NCBI GenBank assembly: GCA_023424585.1
Contig: JAFADT010000420.1
Coordinates: 1-5,057, forward strand
From: Pseudomonadota bacterium
GTDB lineage: Bacteria; Myxococcota; Myxococcia; Myxococcales; Myxococcaceae
Reading direction: 5' to 3'
DNA length: 5,057 bases
Positions within the stretch are counted from its first letter, which is position 1. Each line of letters begins with the position of its first letter. Below are positions 1 through 5,057 of the stretch, piece by piece. The notes beneath the pieces are model-generated. The model was not told the origin of the DNA. It made no database searches and saw only the letters and a list, made by a program, of their open reading frames with translations. The position numbers and the translations under genes were made by a program.

Positions 1-353
1 AGCTTGAAGAAGGCGGGGCTCAGCTTGAGGCTGGCGGCGGCGCTGGCGTACGTGTCGCGCAGGAGCACGGAGGGGCTGTCGAAGAGGCGCTGCTGGTAGA
101 CGAGCCGGTTCTGCGACTCGAGCCCCAGCGGGTTGTAGCGGACGACGTTGAGCGTGGTGAAGAAGACGCGGCGGTCCGGCAGGGGCGGCTGCGCCGGGGG
201 CGGCACCTCCTCCGTCACGGGAGGCTGGGGCTGCTGCGCGGCCCCGGGCGCGCCCAGGCCCAGCAGGGCGAGCAGCGCGGCGCGCGCGAGCGCCTTCGGC
301 AGGGAGGGGGAGCGGACAGACGTCGGGCGCTGCGGGGAGGCGTTCGCGGGCAT
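1..353 (-). CDS. Secreted/outer-membrane-type hypothetical protein, N-terminal part (3' end beyond window)
   Basis: Only the first 117 codons are in the window; the gene continues past position 1. The ATG at 353-351 is preceded by AGAGG four bases upstream, which supports this start. The N-terminus is a typical Sec signal peptide: a basic stretch (R14, K20, R24), then a hydrophobic core rich in A and L (about residues 21-35), and a small-residue cleavage region near GAA-QQ (about residues 38-41). A Pro/Gln/Glu-rich linker follows, up to about residue 58. The mature part begins with the segment RRVFFTTLNVVRYNPLG, then an Arg/Gln-rich stretch and alternating hydrophobic residues that could be early strands of a beta-barrel. 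I recognise no named family, so an outer-membrane or periplasmic location is inference. It lies 160 bp downstream of the frameshifted porin on the same strand and could share its transcript or have its own promoter. Confidence 0.7.
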   Translation of the reverse strand, partial: MPANASPQRPTSVRSPSLPKALARAALLALLGLGAPGAAQQPQPPVTEEVPPPAQPPLPDRRVFFTTLNVVRYNPLGLESQNRLVYQQRLFDSPSVLLRDTYASAAASLKLSPAFFK

Positions 354-357
354 GCGT

Positions 358-362
358 CCTCT
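358..362 (-). promoter_or_regulatory. Ribosome binding site of the left-edge secreted protein
   Basis: On the minus strand this reads AGAGG, four bases before the ATG at 353. It fixes the start of the left-edge gene and gives an N-terminus with a complete signal peptide. Confidence 0.5.
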
Positions 363-419
363 CGGCGGGAGCCCGCGGGAGCGGCCCCCGGGCAAGGGCC
401 ACCCGTCGCGGGTCGCGAG

Positions 420-439
420 AGCGTCAAGCACCTGACGCT
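420..439. repeat. Perfect 7-bp inverted repeat in the porin/left-gene intergenic region
   Basis: The arms AGCGTCA (420-426) and TGACGCT (433-439) are exact reverse complements, separated by a six-base spacer AGCACC. The repeat ends 67 bases upstream of the ATG of the left-edge gene and 75 bases beyond the porin stop. It could be an operator for the left-edge gene or an RNA hairpin after the porin. No T-run follows on either strand, so a classical intrinsic terminator is not well supported. Confidence 0.35.
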
Positions 440-465
440 GGCGCTTCAAGACGCACCCGGACGAA

Positions 466-482
466 GCCGGATGACACCCGGC
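466..482 (-). terminator. Weak hairpin downstream of the porin, possible terminator
   Basis: On the minus strand, GCCGG and CCGGC flank a seven-base centre. A G-T pair can extend the stem to six pairs with a five-base loop. It lies about 32 bases past the porin stop codon, a reasonable place for termination. Only two T follow, so it does not meet the usual stem-plus-U-tract pattern. In DNA this GC-rich, such short hairpins also arise by chance. Confidence 0.25.
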
Positions 483-513
483 GTCAGCGGCGGGCTCCGG
501 CCTCGCGGGGGGC

Positions 514-1807
514 TCAGAACGTGAGCTGGAAGCGGGACAGGAGGACGTTCTCCGGGGCGCGGTCGCCGTCCGTGGCGCCGCCCACGTAGTTCGTGCGGTG
601 GAAGTTCAGGGCGAAGCGCACATGCCGGTTGAAGGCGAAGGTGGTGGCGACGCCGAAGCCCCTCGTCGCGCTCACGGACCGGGCGGGGTCGGCGAAGCGG
701 GGGAAGGCGGCGGCGTCCAGGTCCAGCGCGTGGTAGCGCGCCGCCACCTCCAGCGCGCCGCCCCCGAGCGTCTTCGGGTCGAAGGGCCTCGTCGGCCGGG
801 CGCCCTCGAAGGAGGCCTCTCCGCCAAAGACCCACGACACCGACGTCTGCCAGGCGTGGTGGCGCAGCCTCGCGCGCGCGTCGCCGCTTCGCACCACTTG
901 TTCGGAGCGGACGTACTCCGCGAGGAGGCCGAAGGGGCCCCGGTAGAAGTGGCCCTGGGGCGCGAGCCGCAGGTGCTGGCCGTGCGCGGTGACGGTCTCC
1001 CTGGTGTCCGCGTTGCCCAGGTAGCTGAAGATGAGCTGCTGGCCGGTGCTGCGGAACGGCGCCAGCCCGGGGGGTGGTGGCCGTGCCGAACTGGAGGCCG
1101 CGCGTCACCGCGAGGCCCAGGCCCAGCCCCTGGAGGAAGGCCGACGCGCGGCCCTTGAAGGGCTGGGCGAAGACGCGGGCGACCAGGTCGAAGCTGTCGT
1201 CGGCGTTGAGGTCGGCGCTCGTGCCATCGGGGTCGCCGTTCACCACCGCCAGCGAGTACTGCCACCGGCCGCCCTCGCCCTCGCCGTGCAGCTCCAGGCC
1301 CTCGTCGCGGTTGGGGACCAGGTCCACCGTGAGCGAGCGCTCGATGAAGGGGTTGTCCACGTCGGACTGGAGCAGCTCCAGGCCGAACGGCGTCTTGAAC
1401 CGGCCCGCGCGCAGGCGCACCCATGCCCCCGGGCGGAAGTCGATGAACGCGTCCTGGAGCATGGGTTGGCCGTCGCCGAAGTCCGGCATGAGGCGCAGGT
1501 CGATGAAGCCGAAGAGCGTCCCCTCCAGGATGGGGCGCACGCGGCGCATGACGAACGTGTTGGTGCCCGTGCGGTCCGGGTCCTCCAGGAAGAAGCGCCC
1601 GTCGCCCTGGAGCTGTCCGCGCAGCCTGAGCACGAAGGCCTGGTCCGCGGACGACAGCGTGAAGCCTTCTTCCGACACCCGGACGACGGAGCGCTCCGCG
1701 GCCTCGGGGCGCGCCGGGGCGGGCTCGGCGGCCTGGGCCCGGGCGTGAGGGGCGGTGAGCAGCAGCCCCGTGGCGGCGAGGAGGACGGAGGCGGAGACGG
1801 TGGACAC
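514..1807 (-). pseudogene. Phosphate-selective porin (OprO/OprP-like), frameshifted
   Basis: This is an outer-membrane beta-barrel porin of the Porin_O_P family; in Pseudomonas, members carry phosphate or polyphosphate. The start chosen is GTG at 1807, with GGAGG six bases upstream. It gives a signal peptide ([19 protein letters not shown]) ending in an A-R-A cleavage site. Family-like segments follow: LRLRGQLQGDGRFF, MRRVRPILEGTLFG, DAFIDFRPG, RAGRFKTPFGLE and WQYSLAVVNG. After residue 246 the frame breaks at six G on the plus strand (1069-1074). The family sequence resumes one base later with GLAPFRSTGQQ, RLAPQGHFYRGPFGLLAEYV and LEVAARYHALDL, and ends in RFQLTF, whose final Phe is the usual barrel-assembly signal. 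The repaired length is 430 residues, close to OprP. Read as is, the frame runs to a stop at 446 and gives a scrambled 453-residue product. An upstream GTG at 1885 would add 26 residues, including a basic RSRRSR stretch, but has no ribosome binding site. Substrate specificity cannot be read from this sequence, and no pst/pho gene is adjacent. Confidence 0.85.
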
Positions 1808-1813
1808 GCGGGA

Positions 1814-1818
1814 CCTCC
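1814..1818 (-). promoter_or_regulatory. Ribosome binding site deciding the porin start
   Basis: On the minus strand this reads GGAGG, six bases before the GTG at 1807, an ideal spacing. It favours the 1807 start over the longer frame beginning with GTG at 1885. One reservation is that the resulting signal peptide has no Lys or Arg before its hydrophobic core, whereas the longer form would have several. Confidence 0.6.
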
Positions 1819-1883
1819 GGGAACGGACTCCAGGAGGGCGGAGTGCCCCCGGCCTCGCCGGGCGCGACGGGAAGCAGGCGGGC

Positions 1884-1913
1884 ACGTTGGCGACGGGAAT
1901 GTCTTGCTGTCAA
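1884..1913 (-). promoter_or_regulatory. Candidate sigma70-type promoter of the porin
   Basis: On the minus strand a perfect TTGACA (1913-1908) is followed, after 18 bases, by CAACGT (1889-1884), a weak -10 that keeps only the A at position 2 and the T at position 6. A start just downstream would leave a leader of about 70 bases before the GTG at 1807. The -35 box overlaps the short inverted repeat TCTTG-CTGT-CAAGA (1902-1915). Support comes mainly from the perfect -35 and its place in a divergent intergenic region. Confidence 0.35.
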
Positions 1914-1983
1914 GAATCGCGGGGAAGACCTGTTGTCGCCTTCACTTGCCGGACATGGGGAGGTCTGGTTCAAGCTGGGCGGC

Positions 1984-2937
1984 ATGTCCGTGACCAAGCC
2001 CCGCGCCGCCTCGATGTACGTCGACCTGGACCGCGCCGCGTGGCGCGAGCTGCGGGCCGCCACGCCGCTGACGCTGACGGCGGACGAGGTGGAGAAGCTG
2101 CGGGGCCTGGGGGACCGGCTGGACCTCCAGGAGGTGGAGGACGTCTACCTGCCGTTGTCGCGGCTCTTGCACCTGCAGGTGGCGTCGGCGCAGTCGCTGT
2201 GGGCGGCGCAGCAGGCGTTCCTGGGGTACTCGGTGCGCAAGGTGCCGTTCATCATCGCCATCGCGGGGAGCGTGGCGGTGGGCAAGAGCACCACGTCGCG
2301 CATCCTCCAGGCGCTCCTGGCGCGCTGGCCGGATCATCCGCGCGTGGCGCTGGTGACGACGGACGGGTTCCTCTACCCCAACCGGGTGCTGACCGAGCGG
2401 GGCATCATGAACCGCAAGGGCTTCCCGGAGAGCTATGACCGGCGCGCGCTGGTGCGCTTCCTGGCGGAGCTGAAGGCGGGGCGCGAGGAGGTGACGGCGC
2501 CGGTGTACTCGCACCTCGTCTACGACATCGTGCCGGAGGAGGCGCAGTCCGTCCGGCAGCCGGACATCCTCATCCTGGAGGGGCTCAACGTCCTGCAGAC
2601 GGGGCCGGTGGAGGGCGGGCGGCTGCCGCAGACGTTCCTGTCGGACTTCTTCGACTTCTCCATCTACGTGGACGCGACCGAGACGGACATCCGCCACTGG
2701 TACGTGGAGCGGTTCCTGCGCCTGTGGGAGACGGCGTTCCGCGACGAGCGCTCCTTCTTCCGGCGCTTCTCCGAGTTGACGCGCGAGCAGGCCATCGCGC
2801 GGGCCGCGTCGGTGTGGGCGGAGATCAACGGGCCCAACCTGGCGGAGAACATCGCGCCCACGCGCTCCCGGGCGCGGCTCATCCTGGTGAAGGGCAGTGA
2901 CCACAAGGTCCGCCGCGTGCGGATGCGCAAGCTGTAG
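1984..2937 (+). CDS. coaA: Type I pantothenate kinase
   Basis: Cytoplasmic enzyme that phosphorylates pantothenate with ATP to 4'-phosphopantothenate, the first and feedback-controlled step of coenzyme A synthesis. At 317 residues it is almost the same length as E. coli CoaA (316), and key residues keep the same numbers. The Walker A loop GSVAVGKST spans 95-103 with K101. D127 in TTDGF is the catalytic/Mg-site position. R106, H177 (in PVYSHLVYD), R243 (in WYVERF) and N282 (in EINGPN) match residues known to bind CoA or pantothenate, so the enzyme should be inhibited by CoA. Other family blocks are [14 protein letters not shown] and [13 protein letters not shown]. The ATG at 1984 was chosen because the N-terminus then aligns in length with E. 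coli. The frame stays open upstream to 1843, but that stretch is intergenic. There is no close Shine-Dalgarno: a GGGGAGG lies about 20 bases upstream, and only GGGCGG precedes the ATG directly. The next in-frame ATG, at 2014, would trim 10 residues. Confidence 0.95.
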   Translation: MSVTKPRAASMYVDLDRAAWRELRAATPLTLTADEVEKLRGLGDRLDLQEVEDVYLPLSRLLHLQVASAQSLWAAQQAFLGYSVRKVPFIIAIAGSVAVGKSTTSRILQALLARWPDHPRVALVTTDGFLYPNRVLTERGIMNRKGFPESYDRRALVRFLAELKAGREEVTAPVYSHLVYDIVPEEAQSVRQPDILILEGLNVLQTGPVEGGRLPQTFLSDFFDFSIYVDATETDIRHWYVERFLRLWETAFRDERSFFRRFSELTREQAIARAASVWAEINGPNLAENIAPTRSRARLILVKGSDHKVRRVRMRKL

Positions 2938-2942
2938 CGGGT

Positions 2943-2947
2943 GAGGG
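2943..2947 (+). promoter_or_regulatory. Ribosome binding site of the cysteine synthase-like gene
   Basis: GAGGG lies six bases before the ATG at 2954, inside the 16-bp gap after the coaA stop. It supports that ATG over the second in-frame ATG at 2966 and shows that the gene can be translated independently from a shared coaA transcript. Confidence 0.6.
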
Positions 2948-2953
2948 ACAGAC

Positions 2954-3949
2954 ATGGCGCCACGAATGGGTTCACTCTGGGACGCGGTGGGGGACACGCC
3001 GCTGTTGCGCATCGGCTCGCTCAGCCGGCGGACGGGCTGTGACATCGTCGCCAAGGCGGAGTTCATGAACCCGGGCGGGAGCATCAAGGACCGGGCCGCC
3101 AAGGGGATGATCCAGCGCGCGGAGGCCACCGGGCAGCTGAAGCCGGGCGGCACGATCGTCGAGGGCACCGCGGGCAACACGGGCATCGGGCTGGGGCTGC
3201 TGGGCCGCGAGCGGGGCTACCGCGTGGTCGTGACGATGCCGGACAACCAGGCGCGAGAGAAGTACGAGTACCTGGAGGCGATGGGCGTGCAGGTGCGTCG
3301 CGTGCCGGCGGTGCCCTTCTCCAATCCCTCGCACTTCTTCCACCAGGCGCGGGCGCTGGCGGAGGAGCACGGCTGGGCGTGGATGAACCAGTTCGAGAAC
3401 ACGGCGAACGGCGACTTTCACTACGAGACGACGGGGCCGGAGATCTGGGAGCAGGCGGAGGGGAAGGTGGACGTGCTGGTGGCGTCGGTGGGCAGCGGCG
3501 GCACGCTGTCCGGGACGAGCCGCTACCTGAAGGAGAAGAACCCGGCGCTGCGCGTGGTGTTGGTGGATCCGCCGGGGTCGGGGCTCTACTGCCAGGTGCG
3601 CACGGGGAAGCTGGAGGCGGCCGGGAGCTCCATCACGGAGGGCATTGGCATCATGCGGCTGACGGAGAACTTCCGGCAGGCGCGCGTGGATGAAGCGATG
3701 CGCGTGGAGGACGAGGACATGCTGCGGATGCTCTACCACCTGGCGCGCGAGGACGCGCTGGTGGTGGGCACCTCCTCGGCCCTGAACGTGGTGGCGGCCT
3801 GGGATGTGGCGCGCAGGTACCAGGGGCAGGGCCTGCGCATCGTCACGTTCCTGTGCGACCACGGCAGCCGGTACGCCTCCAAGGTCTTCAACCCGGAGTT
3901 CCTCGCGTCCAAGGGGCTCTCGGTGGAGCCGTACCGGCCGACGATGTGA
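2954..3949 (+). CDS. PLP-dependent cysteine synthase family protein (O-acetylserine sulfhydrylase/CBS-type)
   Basis: A fold-type II PLP enzyme of the cysteine synthase / cystathionine beta-synthase group, 331 residues. Likely reaction: beta-replacement on O-acetylserine (or a related activated serine) with sulfide to give cysteine, in the cytoplasm. The N-terminal block GDTPLLRI (13-20) and the PLP lysine K45 in GGSIKDRAAK are clear. The substrate-binding loop is TAGNTG (72-77), where classical CysK has TSGNTG. PLP phosphate is held by GSGGT (180-184). Further family blocks are ETTGPEIWEQ, SITEGIG and GTSSALNV (serines near 274-275, by the pyridine nitrogen), with CDHGSRYASKVFNPEF near the end. 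There is no C-terminal CBS pair and no N-terminal heme segment, unlike eukaryotic cystathionine beta-synthase. The TAGNT loop and the C-terminal RY..K.FNPEFL..KGL resemble a CysK-like subgroup also seen in other proteobacteria and in fungi (Mcy1 type), from memory of the family. The symbol cysK is therefore not assigned. It starts 16 bp after coaA, so co-transcription is likely. Confidence 0.88.
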   Translation: MAPRMGSLWDAVGDTPLLRIGSLSRRTGCDIVAKAEFMNPGGSIKDRAAKGMIQRAEATGQLKPGGTIVEGTAGNTGIGLGLLGRERGYRVVVTMPDNQAREKYEYLEAMGVQVRRVPAVPFSNPSHFFHQARALAEEHGWAWMNQFENTANGDFHYETTGPEIWEQAEGKVDVLVASVGSGGTLSGTSRYLKEKNPALRVVLVDPPGSGLYCQVRTGKLEAAGSSITEGIGIMRLTENFRQARVDEAMRVEDEDMLRMLYHLAREDALVVGTSSALNVVAAWDVARRYQGQGLRIVTFLCDHGSRYASKVFNPEFLASKGLSVEPYRPTM

Positions 3950-3964
3950 GCGCGCGGGGGGCCG

Positions 3965-5057
3965 CTACTGGCTGGCGACCACCTTGAGCGCGGCCCGGGC
4001 CTCCTCGCGCGGGGGCTCGGTGGGCGCCTCCTCCTTGGCCGTGAGGGAGAGCTCCAGGCTCCGGGCGACGAGCGCCTTGAGCGCCCACACCTCCGGGACC
4101 GTCTGGATGTAGATGCGGCTCACGCCGAAGGCCGAGGGGGACGCTTCCACTTCGAACCCCGCGGCGAGGGTCTTCGCTTCGTCGACGGGCACCCAGGTTG
4201 CGATGCACTTGCGCTTGCCATTGCCGAAGAACCGCGCGAACCACTTCGTGGGCTTCTTGAAGGACACGTTGAAGTAGTTCGAGGTGTCCCGGTAGAGGAC
4301 GTCCTCGGCCGCGTGGCCGCTCTTGGCGCAGATGTCCCGGATGACGCCGAAGAAGGCCAGCTCCTCCTCGGTGGTCTCGATGACGGCGCGTCCCTTGTCG
4401 TCGCCCGGCGCGCGCGGCTCCGGTTCGAAGGGCTTCGCGCTGTCGGCCCTCACCACGTTGGGGCCGTCCTTGGCGGCGGCGGGGACCTCGGTGCCTTCGT
4501 TCAGGCGCTGGAGGCGCTCCTTGAGCTTGTCGAGGAAGTCGTCGCCCATGACGCGGAGGAGGGTGGGCTCGATGGCCTCCCTGGCGACCTCCGCGAGGCG
4601 CTCCATGACGGCGGTCGTCCGCTTCCCCTTGTAGATGTCCTCGGTGAGCCACTTGAGGAAGCCCTCGTGGTCGCCGGGGGACCTCAGGGCGGCGGAGAGC
4701 TTGTCGATCATCCCCTGGCGGTAGCGGCTGTTCTCCGCGTCGGTGATGAGCGTCGTGGCGTTGAAGGATTCGCGGCTGAACTTGGACAGGAACTTCGCGA
4801 CCTTGGCCCAGTCCGACTTCGTGTCCTCCAGGGAGAACGTGAAGAAGGGCTCCGGGTCCATGACGTTGGGGTTCTCCAGGTCTCCGAAGAATAGGTAGTG
4901 GCACCCGTCCGTGATGATGCCGAAGTGGAGCTCCGGGAGCTGGGAGAGGTAGCGGGCCAGCTGCTGGGCGCGAGACTTGAGGTCGGTGCCCAGGGGCTTG
5001 GTCTCGATGACGATGAGGGGCTTCTGTCCCGTCTGGTCGAAGATGGCGAAGTCCATC
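3965..5057 (-). CDS. HsdR N-terminal-type (PD-(D/E)XK) domain protein, 5' end beyond window
   Basis: The last 363 codons are present; the frame is open to the right edge. An ATG falls at 5056, but it is probably internal, because relatives carry further N-terminal residues before the DFAI motif (inference). Counting from that Met, the nuclease-like core is D2 (DFAI), E18-T-K20 (VIETKP) and Q32-xxx-Y36 (QLARY), the D...ExK...QxxxY pattern of the type I restriction HsdR N-terminal domain. FGIITDGCHYLFFGDL (about 45-60) is another hallmark of that group. A helical middle region (about 80-190) is followed by a charged, Pro-rich linker (about 191-230). A second globular domain (about 231-337) contains VLYRDTSNYFNVSF and CIATWVP. 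The tail is Glu/Ala-rich. The layout resembles stand-alone HsdR_N proteins (COG4748-like), which lack the helicase of true HsdR. No hsdM/hsdS partner is visible. Its stop is 15 bp from that of the cysteine synthase-like gene, convergent. Role unknown; DNA binding, cleavage or defence are possibilities. Confidence 0.8.
   Translation of the reverse strand, partial: MDFAIFDQTGQKPLIVIETKPLGTDLKSRAQQLARYLSQLPELHFGIITDGCHYLFFGDLENPNVMDPEPFFTFSLEDTKSDWAKVAKFLSKFSRESFNATTLITDAENSRYRQGMIDKLSAALRSPGDHEGFLKWLTEDIYKGKRTTAVMERLAEVAREAIEPTLLRVMGDDFLDKLKERLQRLNEGTEVPAAAKDGPNVVRADSAKPFEPEPRAPGDDKGRAVIETTEEELAFFGVIRDICAKSGHAAEDVLYRDTSNYFNVSFKKPTKWFARFFGNGKRKCIATWVPVDEAKTLAAGFEVEASPSAFGVSRIYIQTVPEVWALKALVARSLELSLTAKEEAPTEPPREEARAALKVVASQ

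Noticed and set aside
148..435. Small plus-strand frame near the left edge
   Set aside because: It is antisense to the signal peptide region of the secreted protein and rich in Gly/Arg/Ser; no ribosome binding site was seen.
446..513. Tail of the long minus-strand frame that ends at 446, as the true end of the porin
   Set aside because: Beyond 1069 this frame is Arg/Pro/Ala-rich shadow sequence with no porin character, whereas the neighbouring frame ending at 514 carries clear porin motifs and a terminal Phe.
1843..1983. N-terminal extension of CoaA by 47 residues
   Set aside because: CoaA from 1984 matches the E. coli length and numbering exactly, and the extension lies across the divergent promoter region.
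1031..1993. Long plus-strand open frame opposite the porin
   Set aside because: It is antisense to clear porin coding sequence on the other strand; composition is typical of an open shadow frame in GC-rich DNA and no family is recognisable.
672..2063. Long minus-strand frame overlapping the porin in another phase and running into coaA
   Set aside because: Arg/Pro/Gly-rich low-complexity product that overlaps two well-supported genes; no ribosome binding site or domain.
1942..3186. Minus-strand frame opposite coaA and the start of the cysteine synthase-like gene
   Set aside because: It covers coaA, whose catalytic residues are all conserved; the antisense product is Arg/Leu/His/Pro-rich with no motif.
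2972..3862. Minus-strand frame opposite the cysteine synthase-like gene
   Set aside because: Shadow of a strongly supported PLP enzyme gene; His/Arg/Leu-rich with no family features.
3950..3964. Bidirectional terminator between the convergent genes
   Set aside because: Only 15 bases separate the two stops and I see no stem-loop with a T-run there; any terminator would lie inside a coding region or be factor-dependent.
3888..4904. Alternative minus-strand frame within the HsdR_N-type gene
   Set aside because: Same strand but different phase; the other frame contains the D-ExK-QxxxY motif and balanced amino-acid use, while this one is Arg/Gly/Pro-rich.

Overview
The window is very GC-rich, with strong G/C preference at third codon positions, GGAGG/GAGGG-type ribosome binding sites, some GTG starts and secreted outer-membrane-type proteins. 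This fits a myxobacterium (Myxococcota, for example the Myxococcus/Corallococcus/Archangium group). The assignment rests on sequence style and gene content, not on a database match.

Layout, left to right. (1) At the left edge, on the minus strand, is the first 117 codons of a secreted protein of unknown function; it runs off the window. (2) 514-1807, minus: a phosphate-selective-porin (OprO/OprP-like) gene whose reading frame is broken by one extra base in a run of six G (1069-1074, plus strand). Removing one base gives a continuous 430-residue porin with a signal peptide and a C-terminal phenylalanine. (3) 1808-1983: a 176-bp divergent intergenic region with a candidate promoter for the porin. 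(4) 1984-2937, plus: coaA, a complete type I pantothenate kinase of 317 residues in which the known ATP-binding, catalytic and CoA-feedback residues keep the E. coli numbering. (5) 2954-3949, plus: a PLP-dependent cysteine synthase-family enzyme, 16 bp behind coaA and probably in the same operon. (6) 3965 to the right edge, minus and convergent: most of a protein with an HsdR N-terminal-type (PD-(D/E)XK) domain and a separate C-terminal domain; its 5' end lies outside the window.

How the genes may work together. CoaA makes 4'-phosphopantothenate, and the next CoA step (CoaB) condenses it with cysteine. A cysteine synthase-like gene directly behind coaA is therefore metabolically sensible, although the coupling is inferred. 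The two envelope proteins on the left form a separate minus-strand group. The HsdR_N-type protein looks like a stand-alone gene: no HsdM, HsdS or helicase part is visible here. I found no tRNA, rRNA, CRISPR array, insertion sequence or attachment site. The most notable points are the porin frameshift and the orphan HsdR_N-type protein. I see no convincing evidence for an entirely new multi-gene system in these 5 kb.
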